DNA from: Panorpa germanica
Lineage: Eukaryota; Arthropoda; Insecta; Mecoptera; Panorpidae
DNA length: 64,000 nucleotides
Assembly (NCBI GenBank): GCA_963678705.1
Contig: OY783216.1
Coordinates: 682,001-746,000 of the forward strand
Direction: 5' to 3'
Of this stretch, positions 24,813 through 36,004 are shown in pieces. Within the stretch, counting starts at the first letter, position 1. Each line of letters starts with the position of its first letter. The translations under genes were made by a program, and so were the position numbers. The notes under the pieces are model-generated. The model saw nothing but the letters and a program-made list of their open reading frames with translations, had not been told where the DNA came from and made no database searches.

Positions 24813-27800
24813 TTATTGACGATATTGTCTATCCAAAGCTCTTAAAAATTGACATTTTCTTATGGAAGCAGCTTCTCTTTGTATTTCTTCATTATTGTTG
24901 GAGTTTAGTTCTAACAAACCCATTAATGATATCTAAAAGTTAGAATTATTATTATTTTCAATTACTATTTAATTTTTCTGCATTCTAGACTTACCGCTTG
25001 TTGTCTTCGTTTAGTCTCACCACGTTTGTGATGCATGCTAACAATGTATTCTAAAAGTGCTGGTTCCCAAACAAAGGAATAATATGCATCCATTGCGTCA
25101 AAAGAGTTAGACTTCTCAGATAGACTTTTAAATGCAAGACCATAATCAGTTTCATCCAGAAACTAAAAAAAAAATGTGTAGCTAAATAAATTATTGATAT
25201 AATTGTGTTTATATTGATATATGTGTGGTGAGAAATATTACCTGACATAAAACAGCAGCCTGTGCATGGCATCCCAAATTAGAGCTGATTTTAATCATTC
25301 GTCTAATTAATTGATCATCAATTAATGGTTTAGTTAAAGGTAAAATTGTTAGATATTCAGAACCAACTATTATAGATTTAACATATTTTTGCATTGCAGA
25401 TTCATAACAGCCATTCACTAAAAATACAAGACATATAATATACAAATGTATATTTATATTGTAAATCTTATACTGACAAAGATACCATAATCAAAATCTC
25501 CTTGAAGTTTAATCCATGTATCATTTTCGGGGTAGATGGTGACAGCCTGATTCAGAGTCAGTTTCAAAGCTTCAGCAACAGTTCTTATATTATAAGAGTT
25601 TGAGCTAAAAAAGATATCATAACATAATCTATAGACTAAAATAACTAACACAGAAAGGGACTGACTATCAATCACTCTTACTTGCTGATCATTGCAGGCC
25701 ATAATGCAGTATATTCCATATTTAACTCCATATTTGCTTCATCCTTTAGCACATTATGTATTCGAGCAAGTAGCGAAATAATAACAGACAATACTAATAA
25801 AAAATGCATTTACAATTAACCTTTTATACTATTAATAAAGTATTTTCTATACAAACATTTAATAGCTAATTAAGTTTACCGGTAGTTTCTTTTAGTCTGG
25901 TTAAAAAGGAAAATAAATTTTCCCGATTGTTTGATATCGGTGAATCTCTATGTACGATAGCTCCATTATTGTTACGTTTACAAGCTCCGTTTCCAAACAT
26001 AGGTAATACTAATTTAGGATAAAAATATTATTAAAATCTTCAAATATATAACACAATGCTAAACATACGCTACAGTAGTATAATTCAACATACTCAAATC
26101 CCAAGCATCCCTGTGCAACTTTTTGTTTCCTTTGTATTTAGTTAAATCAGCTGCTGCGTGAGCTGCTACACTGCACAATTCCAACGAACAATACTGTCGC
26201 TCAAGAGCCAGCAGCGGCTCCCATTCACACAAATTTAAAAGAACAGCTGCAGCGTGTTCTTTCACCTAATAAAACTCGGTTACATAAATTGATTGTAAAA
26301 TAAATTTAATATTATGTTATTTTATACCTCTATTCTTGGCAAGATATCACGAGGTTGACTTGAAAATAAGCAATCTCTGCATTTCGCTCCTAACTCTTGT
26401 ATCTCGGTAACATCTTTAAATATTGTGCAATTAAATTTTCACAAATCATCAGTAGTAATGAAATAGTTAAAATTATATGATCGTGTTACCTTTACATTTT
26501 CTTGGCCATTCATCTAAAAACTGTGTACATTGAATTAAGAGTACTTCATATATTATCAAGTGGCCTAATTTGATTTCTGCTGGAATATTAACCCTTTTTT
26601 CTTTTATTTCTATATCAACTGCTGTTAATAATAATTCAGCTCCACGATAATCCTAAAAAACTATTAGCTACATATTTCGATATACGTAAAGAAAAAGCCA
26701 ATTCTTTAAAGTTCTTTAAGTAATCCTTGATCGGAACCTTATAAACTAAAAACTATAAGACAACGTGGAAAATAATTACAAACCTTTAAATTGAATAATT
26801 GCTTAGATTTTGCAAGCAGAATATATGAAAAATCTTGGAGAAATCCTGTTTGCATTGACATTAAAACACTTTGTAATGGTATTGGTAAATTCCAACTAGA
26901 AAATGAGATTTTAGCTTAAATAGTGACCATTTTAGAGATGTAATAAATGAAATTATTGTTCTCACTCTTTAATACTTACTCTCTGTTCATCTTCCACAAA
27001 GGCTCTACAGGATATGTTGTGACTAATATTGCCAATAATCTCCTAATTCCAATTGGTGTCATACATTGAAATAACTCCTCTCGTAATACTTCGGCTTCTA
27101 AAGCTTTCCTTCTAGCTTCTGTTTCGTCTGGAATTGCTAATGGTCTTAGATAATCATCAACTAAAGAAAATATATTTGAAGAATATCAATACGCTTAGTC
27201 AACATTTATCTTGCAAATTACTAACCAGTAAAATCTCTAAGAAACTCTTTGTGGACACTGCTATTCCAAGCACTCTGTATTTCATCAAAGCTCTGAATGT
27301 CGTCAGCATCATTTAACGGGGTGATTGATAATTCTTTTAAAAAAGGTGATAACTCTGTTACAGAAGAAGCCAGTTGTAACATGTAACATTCAATATTTTC
27401 CTTTTCTTCATTTGTTGTCTTTGGAAGTACAGCTTTGAATGCCTTAATATATTTTTGATTATTATTAAATGGATAAATAAATATTTTTATGCTCGTACAA
27501 ATTATAGTTACTTACTGAAATTAATATATTTATTGTTCTGTCCCCTCCAGTTTTTAATCTTTCAATAAATTCGTTTTTTATTATGCAAACACTATCTTCA
27601 AGGACTTGTCTTACAGTGTTCAATACTTCCACACGGAAAATAAGGTCTCTAGCAGCGGTAACTGTTGTACTTGCAATTGCACCTTTTATGTCCAGTTCAA
27701 GCAAAACTCGGTGAAATAATGGTATCTCACGCATTATATTGTCTTGTTCTAGAATACCGATAATTCCCTGAAGCACGTTAATACAAAATGTGAATTAAAC

Positions 27801-29414
27801 AGAAGTTTATTGATTTGCATCAATAACAATTATTAACTTCAAGATAGTTCATTAGTGAGAATCGTAAGCAAACGTTTATTCGGATACAGAATACTAAAAT
27901 TATGTCCATATAGGATAGTATTTTATTTTATCGGATAGTGTACACACTACATTTAATCACACAGTTGAGAAATATAACAACGCTATCCACTGCAACGTAG
28001 CAGCTAATGGTATAGTAACCAATTTACCCAAAATGGATTCACTAGTAAACTAGCTTCAAAGAACTCACAGTATATTGATTTAAAATAGATGCATTCATTT
28101 GTTGAAATAGTCCCCCATATTGACCAACGCAAGCCTCTAAATATCTACAATTCAAAAAATATATAGTTACATTTAATTGAAAACAAAAGGACTAACACGA
28201 TATCCCTATTTAATCTTTACCCGTCAACATCTTCTTTTGAGAGAGTACAATACTTGAACGAATCTTTGAAATTCACATTTTCAATATTATCATCTAAATT
28301 AAATCCATACTCTTCAATAAGTGTATCATAATGTTCTTTGCAGATAAGTATATGTTTCTTAGCATTATTATAATCTTTTGTAAATAAGAAATAGGCAGCC
28401 ATATCAAAATGGATTTGTGCCTTAAGCTCTGCCTCGCTTATATAGAAACCCCCATTGAAGGTCTGTTCAACATCTTCATCCGCAATGGAACTCAATGGAA
28501 CGAAAGATTTATACGACAAGCATTTGAATGGCGTGTATCTCTCATTAGATAAATTTGTTAAGTAATCAATACTCGCTTGCGTAAACTGATTTAGATTTCC
28601 TAAAAATGTGTCATCAAGTGCTGTAAACTGATTTAAGTTACTGTCCTGAAGTCCTGGGACATGAACATAAGTAGTTTTGTTATTTCTGGGTTGTAACCCT
28701 CGGAAGACTTGTATTCTTAAAATCCATCTATGGTATAGTGTCAATGCGAATCTAGCATTCTCACTGGTAAATACACCATCATCAATAACCATGGCATCAT
28801 CATTTTCTGTTTTTAATGATTCATCTTCTTCAACTTTTATTAAAGATTTTTGTTGTAAAAAATCTGGGGGTAGCGGGATAGGAATATCTTGTCCTGTACA
28901 CATATTAATCAAGTCCTTTAATAGGTGAATTTGCTTTTGAAAGGGTAGCTCACTTTCTAAGATGTCTGAAATGTTATATACCTCAAAAGTTTGTAATATA
29001 GGATATGGGGAATTAAGGTTCTAATGAAAAAAGCAAATAAATGTCATACTTATATCCCACTTGAGAAATGCAGCAACTTTAAGGGACAATATTTTTAAAG
29101 CAACCTGTTTCTTCAATACTGGTTCATCATCATCCAGTTTATTGTCATAAGTTTCTAGAGCAATTGACAGAAATTTGACAATCAGTTCAGAAGGAGATGG
29201 ATCTGCAATTGAAATTATTTTAAAATAATTAAATTGATCAAAATATTAAATTAATTTACAATAACAAAAAAAAAATTTGAGCAAACATTAACATACCTGG
29301 ATTTGATTTTAATAGATGCTTCTCCAATAGGTTAGGATCGAGAAGAAATTCATACCAAAGTATTGTTTCTGGTGCTATTGGTACAGTTCTAGGTCTTAAA
29401 AAATCTACGTCCAT
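24813..29414 (-). CDS. INTS8: Integrator complex subunit 8
   Basis: Subunit of the nuclear Integrator complex, which cleaves snRNA and other nascent RNAs and recruits PP2A to paused polymerase II. Seventeen exons (29414-29297, 29202-29050, 28965-28221, 28144-28069, 27767-27516, 27442-27226, 27160-26980, 26895-26784, 26652-26490, 26413-26328, 26265-26094, 26008-25880, 25793-25682, 25604-25486, 25417-25242, 25162-24995, 24932-24813) join to 1032 residues with every phase matching (human about 995). Diagnostic N-terminus: ILWYEFLLDPNLLEKHLL, DPSPSELIVKFL, LSLKVAAFLKWDINILE. The C-terminal half is helical/TPR-like, with LGCHAQAAVLCQFLDETDYG and the ending KCQFLRALDRQYRQ. An acidic insert sits at about residue 130. 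Identification rests on the N-terminal blocks and overall length. Confidence 0.95.
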
Positions 29415-30166
29415 TTTTATAGGTTCTTACTACTAATAAAATAATTATTTATTAATTATTAATTGTAAAACACTATAAGATACAATTTTTTTCCTTTGTT
29501 GATTTTTGATTAATAGCACTGACCAACGATAATATATGCACAAACCACTGTCACTTGTTACCACTGTAAAGAGTGGTAAAGAGATAATACCATAATAACA
29601 CTGTGTAGTTTGTGACAAAGAAAATATATGTAATATAGTTAATAATATAATATAATATAGTGGTTTGTGAATATATGCATATTTATAATATATATATTAT
29701 CTTTGATATATGCCAACCAGGTATTCCAAGGGGTCGCCAGAGTCGCCACGGTGATAAGGAGAATAATAGTTGGCACGTAAAATATTATATTATTATAAAT
29801 AGTTGTTATCAAAGATAATAAATATAATTGTTATTATCTTAAAGCAAATACTTATATATAACAAATTATTTTATTAGACTTTATGATACTTTTCAGCACA
29901 ATATATTGTATGCCAAAGCACTATATATTGGGAGCTGCCAAAGAAATGTAAGAGGCAATAAGCAGCACATGAAATTAACTAGCTAGCTAAACTACATCAT
30001 CAAAAATCAGTAAGGATTTTGGTTTATATAAAATTACATTAATTAAATAATTTAATATTTTTGTTTTTTTAGGAAGAATTTTTATGTATACACAAATACA
30101 TTAATTACAATAAACATTGTTAACTAAAAATTGCGTATTTTTTTTTATTTACAAAATTTTTGATAT
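29415..30166. other. INTS8 upstream region, AT-rich
   Basis: Includes the INTS8 promoter. A less AT-rich stretch at 29715-29775 (CAAGGGGTCGCCAGAGTCGC) stands out but has no assignable function. Confidence 0.4.
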
Positions 30167-30289
30167 TTATAATAATTCAAACATCCACGCATTGCCGCCT
30201 CTTTTGTGTCTTGCAAGAACTTCTCGCCAAATAAAGTCAGAGGTTCCTGGCCAATAACATGAACATACCATAGGGCCATTTCTTAACAT
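30167..30289 (-). CDS. candidate 40-residue microprotein or terminal exon, unrecognised
   Basis: On the minus strand a frame from an internal ATG at 30289 reads MLRNGPMVCSCYWPG, then WREVLARHKRGGNAWMFELL, then stop. Composition (Trp x3, Cys x2, Arg/Lys-rich, no low complexity) is unlike the AT-driven junk frames around it. The frame stays open upstream to about 30355 and passes an acceptor-like ATATATTACAG at 30307, so it may be the last exon of a longer gene whose 5' part I cannot find before RBM19 starts at 30441. A TTTATT (AATAAA on the minus strand) lies downstream at about 30146. I do not recognise the family. Confidence 0.45.
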   Translation of the reverse strand: MLRNGPMVCSCYWPGTSDFIWREVLARHKRGGNAWMFELL

Positions 30290-30440
30290 AGGAGTTACCG
30301 ATCTGTAATATATATATTGATATATACACGTTTGTAACCTTAGCAACACGTGCGTTTATTTACAAACAATTATTATAAATTATTACAAAATATCATTTAA
30401 GTCAATTTAAGTGCTATAACTCGCTGTGTCGAAAGTGAAA

Positions 30441-33033
30441 ATGTCGAGATTAATTGTTAAAAACCTCCCAAAATCGGTATGTATAGACTTTAAAATGTTA
30501 TAATTTTATATCATACTATACTGGTATTATAACCTATAATTGTTAACTTTAAAGATAACTGAGGATAAAATTCGAGAATTGTTTAGTCAAAAAGGCATTG
30601 TAACAGACGTGCAATTAAAATATACCAAGGATGGGGTATTCCGCCAATTTGGTTTTGTCGGATTTAAAACAGAAGAACAAGCAGAAGAAGCGATTAAACA
30701 ATTTAATAATAATCGCATAAATTCCAACAAAATAAGTGTTGAGCAGTGTGCTGCTTTAGGTATACATTTTGTAAATTTTTTACTTATTTTTGAATAATTC
30801 AAACAGATATTGACGTAAATATTAAATTCTAGGCGATGATAAACCTAAAGCATGGAGTAAATATGCAGCAGACAGTTCTGCTTATAAACAAACTAATCAG
30901 GAAATAAAACAAGATACAACAATAGATAAAGCAAAGGCTAAAAAAGAAAAGAAAGAAAAGAAGAAAAAAATAAATGAAGAAGTCCGAGAAGCTGTTAATA
31001 AGGTTCGAATTGTTTATGTTTCATTTAGTTTATGCAAATCAAACCCGTAATAATAATTTCCATTTTATATTATAAATCTAGATTATATGTTAGATGAATA
31101 CATTTAATTAATTTACATGTAAAGGATTTTAATAGCATTCTAATTTCAGCATAAAGAGGATCCATTGTTCCTGGAGTTCATGGAAAGCCATGCCATGAAA
31201 GATGATTTATTGAATGATTTATTGTCCAATAAAAAAGAGAAAAAGGCTGGTGAAAGCGATGAACACAATGACCATGAGAAAGAAATGCAAATAGTAAAAG
31301 AAGAAGATAAAATCAAACAGGTAATCATGAGTTTTGAAAAAAAATTATTTGACATCAAAAGTAAAATGAAATGTGCCTTGTGTGTAGCAGATTATGTTCA
31401 TGTAAATGGTATAATAATACACGGAGAAATAGATTGTTATTGTATTATATTACTAGTAGTGTTATTTAATTGGTTGTTTTATTATGTTTTCAGAGTGATA
31501 GTGATTCTGTACATGAAGATGATGAAAAAGCTGCTAATAAAGAAGATATTTCAGAATCAGGGCGGTTGTTTGTTAGGAATTTATCGTATTCAGCTACTGA
31601 AGCTGAACTACAAAAATTATTTGAAACCTATGGCCCTGTCTCTGAAGTCCTTATACCAATCGATAAAGTGACTCGTCGATTGAAAGGATTTGGCATGGTC
31701 ACTTTTATGATGCCCGAGCATGCTATTAAAGCGTACACCGCTTTAGATGGCACTGCATTTTGCGGCAGGATGTTGCATTTGCTTCCTGGTAAAGCAAAAG
31801 AAACAGCAGATGATTTAGATGACTCTCTTACTTTTAAAGAAAAGAAGCAGATAAATCTTAAGAATTGTAAGAATAACTGGAACAGTTTGTTTATGGGACA
31901 AAATGCCGTGGCTGAAGTGATAGCCAGGGATTATGAAACTTCAAAAGACGCTGTTTTAGGAGACAATGCTGCTGTTAGATTGGCGTTAGGAGAAACTCAA
32001 ATTGTTTCTGATATGACTAAGTTTTTAAAGGACTCTGGCATTTGTTTAGAATCATTTAATCAGGTACATAAAACTTAAGATAGTATTGGGATACTTACAT
32101 ATTGGGAAGAAAAATATAATAAAATAATTTTAGAATGTTATTATTATGCTTATCAATTAAAAAGTTTTATGTTTTTGCTTTACAGCCACCGAAAAAAAGA
32201 TCAAAAGCTATAATTCTAGCAAAGAATTTGGCGGCAGGGACAAAAGTATCGGAAATTTGCAAACTTTTTAGCAAGTTCGGTCCACTGGGCAGAGTTGTTA
32301 TGCCACCCAGTGGCGTAACAGCAGTTATAGAATATATGCAACCCTCAGAAGCTCGTCACGCTTTTTCAAAATTGGCGTATTCTAAATTTGGGAGTCTGCC
32401 CTTATATTTGGAGTGGGCTCCTGAAAATACATTTGTATCTACAAATGAAGTACCAAATGTGAATAATAATAATAAAACAAATATTATAAAAAATGTAGAA
32501 AACAATGGTGGCACTAAAATATTAGTGCGAAATGTTCCATTCCAAGCTACCAAGCAGGAGCTTGAACAACTATTTAAGTAAGTTTTAGAATAACATGTAC
32601 TTATTCATTTATACACTAAAATACGAAGGTAACTCTTAATTTACATCTTATAGAACATTTGGAGAGATTAAGGGATTAAGATTACCAAAGAAAATGGTTG
32701 GTGCAGACGCTCACAGAGGATTCGCATTTGTGGAGTATCATACTAAAAATGATGCTAAGGTAATGAAGACTGCTACTAATAAATACTACTTATTGTTCCT
32801 TTGTAGACACTATTTATAAATAAAACATTAAATTTCAGCAAGCATTTGATGCTTTAGCTGCTAGCACGCACCTCTATGGGCGTAGGCTTGCCATAGAATG
32901 GGCGTCGTCAGAAGAAAATGTGGAAGATATGAGGAAGCGAGCTTCCAAACATTTTCTTCATGTCAATAAAACTAAAAAAAGTAAAAAAGCATTATTAGAT
33001 CCTACGAGTATAGGATTAAAGGAGGCTTCATAG
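30441..33033 (+). CDS. RBM19: RBM19/Mrd1-like multi-RRM ribosome biogenesis protein
   Basis: Nucleolar RNA-binding protein of the small-subunit processome. Exons 30441-30476, 30555-30759, 30833-31002, 31150-31320, 31494-32063, 32186-32577, 32654-32759, 32839-33033 give 614 residues in perfect frame. RRM 1 (residues 2-80): RLIVKNLPKS with RQFGFVGFKT. Next a Lys-rich linker, a second RRM at about 217-297 (RLFVRNLSYS, LKGFGMVTF), a third at about 392-465 (AIILAKNLAAG, ending LPLYLEWAPEN), and a final one at about 498-580 (KILVRNVPFQ, HRGFAFVEYH, GRRLAIEWA). Known family members have five or six RRMs and roughly 900 residues; the RRM expected between LEWAPEN and KILVRNVPFQ is absent within one uninterrupted exon. 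Orthology is strong; function of the shortened form is inferred. Confidence 0.93.
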
Positions 33034-33946
33034 AGAACATCTAATTTATTGTATATATATTGTATATAGTTACTTTAAATTTATTCTATTTTCATGTATT
33101 TATTTCATATGCTTTATTTGCCGAAGTCTTACTTAAAGAAATAACGGACCTACGCGGAGGAGAAATAAGATTTATATTAACCAAGTAGTTTAGATGAAAA
33201 TCAATTGTATTTAGTGGTAATTACTTCGCCAAGTTCAATTGTATCCATTCAAAATTGCTTAGTCAATATCAATTATATCCAGTCACAACTTCATTTACCG
33301 AACTCAATTGTATCTAGTCACAAACACATTAAACGATAGACCTGGCGAGATGGTTAATTCAGCCTTGCCTGTATTATGTTGTTAGTTCGTATGGTATCGA
33401 GTTAACGTTTATCAGTTGAACGAACCAAATCCTGAAATTATAGCGCTGAATCGAGAATCAAATCCAAGTTAGGATTCTTATAGTAACGCTTTTGCTTATT
33501 TTCGATACTAAAACTATATCTACACCTCATATATATAAAACTCCGCTACCACAAAATCTATGATTGTATTTTGTAGATAATAATTATAGAGTAACAAAAA
33601 ACGAATATATATACGACTACGAAATCGTAATTAGACCCCATAAGTTAGATATAAACGCACACCTAAAAGGTGCTCCCTGATGACACATCAGACTGTAAGT
33701 GATAATGTTTGCTATCAGTTCAGGCGTAATGCTAAACAAATAATTAATTGCTCCAAGTTAATAAATAATATTAATTACTGATTACTATGTAGTACGTCGA
33801 ATATCAAGTAATAATACACTTTTCAAAGTATCGTGCTCTGTAATACACTATTAACATTTAATAAAATCAAATTCCATCAAAAATAGAGTCTTTATATTTC
33901 GGAAAATTAAATTAAAATTATTACAAAATTATAACAAATCGTAGTC
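33034..33946. repeat. convergent 3' region with a 34-bp tandem repeat
   Basis: Between the convergent RBM19 and FEN1 3' ends. Four diverged units with CAATTGTAT-type starts at about 33202, 33236, 33270 and 33305 (spacing 34-35 bp) include ATATCCAGTCACAA and TATCTAGTCACAA. The same core recurs singly at about 37397 and 47552. The rest is AT-rich with no gene. Confidence 0.65.
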
Positions 33947-36004
33947 TCACTTAGCACGACCTCTTCCACGGCCACCTGTTTTTGCTCGTTTTGCTGGAGT
34001 TCCTTTCTTTTCATCGGCCTTTCGTTTTGGTGTTCCAGTAGATGGTAGAACCTGTATCATGTAACAAGCATTAGTGGTTGGAGCATATCTAGTATAACGA
34101 GCATTATCATGGAGCATACCAGATTCAATATAATCAAATAAATCCTATACCTTAAAGAATCCATCTAGACGACCTTGAGTGGTAGTTGATCTTGCTTTCA
34201 TAATCTTTCGGACCCCAGATTTAACTCGGTCTTCATTAAATTGTCTATCACCACACAGGAATGAAATCAGACCTTCCTCATCAGGTTCTGTCCACTTAAG
34301 CTGTAAATTTAATTTTCTAAATAATTAAAGCAACAACTTGTAAATACATGGAGGTGTAGATATATACCTCAATTTCATTTGCATTTTGAATTTCTGGAGT
34401 AACAAATAGTTCACGAGCTTTTTCATAATTCCAATCTTCAGGTACAGGAAATTTCTTTTTATCAATTTTACTTATAATAGTTTCAAGGTCTCTGTGTTGA
34501 TTTATGAATTCCACTGCTCTTTTGGGGCCAACACCTTTAATACTGTCACAGTAGTCACAACCAAGAAGTATACACAAATCTATAAACTGGACACACCAAG
34601 ATCAAACTTTGTAAACTGCTCATTCGGCTTTCTCACACTGGAACACAGATTACTTGCGACGTCCATTTTTTCAGTAGGGTATTTTCGAGTTTCGCATTAG
34701 CACATGTTATCATAAGATAAGCTTCTACTTTAATGTTTACCAATACAAAACTGTCTGCTGATTTATCTGCATCGCTTTCTCCTATCGGTCAGCTGCCATT
34801 GAAATAATATAGAAGAGCGACCGCAGTCGTTCTGAACAAATTTGCATCTTCCCAGCAAGGGAAGATTTCTCTGATACAGTGGTGTATTGATAATCACTAA
34901 AGTAGAAACTTTCTCTTACGATAAAGTGTGTTTCTGTGACTACACCCTACTGAAAAAGTCGGGGGTCAGTAGTAGTCGATTGCAGTGTGAGAAGATCCTG
35001 AAATTAATGATGCATCAATAATTCAAAGTTTCATGCTTACTTCTTTTTGGCTGAGTTCTAATCCTTCTAACACCTTGTCCAAATGAAATTCCTGAACAGG
35101 CATCTTCCTAGCTTCACTAAACGTTAAATGCCGTAATAATATATTTGATCCAAACGTAAGGGCGTCCATATCTTCGGTTGCAGTAGCATACACTTTTCCA
35201 GATTTTACCTGAGGATAGAATAATATGTAAATAAGACTAAGTCAATAAAATTAGAACATAAAAAGCTGTTCGAAGACATACCAACGCAGCGCACTGCGCT
35301 TCTGCTTCACATGGTGCATCTACATATGGAACACCCATTAATTTCAATAATTGCTTAGCTTCATTTGCATGTTCTTTTGTTACTTTTACCAACCGCCTAT
35401 TAAATTTATCCATATCAGCAGTATCTCCTGCAAGTAATTTTAATGAATAATATATTTCTTAACATATTTGTAGAAATATTATAGATTAATAAACATTTTG
35501 TTATACCAGCTTCTGTGGCTTTTTCCAAAGCTTTCTGAGCTTCTTCTCTTCTTTCAGCACGTTTATTTAATTCTCCAGATTTCATATCAGGTGGTTTACC
35601 GTCAAAAACATAAACTGGTTTAATCCCATTTTCTAATAATCGGATAGTTCGATAAAAAGTTCCCATTAAATGTGATGTAGTCTCACCATCCACTGATGTT
35701 AGTTGTGCCCCTACAATATTATTGAGTATTAGTTAAAGTTTCCCTCAATATCCAATGCTATGAGATAAATTAAAAATGAATACCTTCACTTCTAACAGCA
35801 ATAAGAAATTGATATAAACACATAGAAGCATCAATAGCAACTTTACGTCCTGTAAACATATTCAAAATTGCTAAAATTGTCCATCTTCATAATTGAATAA
35901 AGCATATCAAGAGTTTCCTCACCAAAATAATGCTTTATTTCACTCTCTTTAACAGCAAATGGAGCTATATCGGCTATTAATTTAGATAAACCTAGAATTC
36001 CCAT
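33947..36004 (-). CDS. FEN1: flap endonuclease 1
   Basis: Structure-specific 5' nuclease that removes flaps during Okazaki fragment maturation and long-patch repair; nuclear. Exons 36004-35923, 35849-35784, 35710-35507, 35427-35282, 35208-35041, 34586-34368, 34300-34151, 34051-33947 give 379 residues (family about 380). Catalytic acids are visible in [29 protein letters not shown] and [10 protein letters not shown]. The helix-hairpin-helix is [13 protein letters not shown]. The PCNA-interacting motif [10 protein letters not shown] lies near the end, followed by a basic tail [13 protein letters not shown]. Start taken at the ATG giving [10 protein letters not shown] (family MGI.GL). Intron 5 carries a foldback element ending about 45 bp from the exon 6 acceptor. 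Confidence 0.97.
34632..34991. mobile_element. CTCACACTG-type foldback element in FEN1 intron 5
   Basis: About 360 bp bounded by CTCACACTG and CAGTGTGAG. Inverted arms of about 110 bp: ATTTTTTCAGTAGGGTA (left) pairs with TACACCCTACTGAAAAAGT (right), and AGATAAGCTTCTACTTTA pairs with TAAAGTAGAAACTTTCT. A related half-element lies at 52990-53096. No coding capacity; a non-autonomous DNA transposon is likely, but no target duplication was fixed. Confidence 0.8.
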
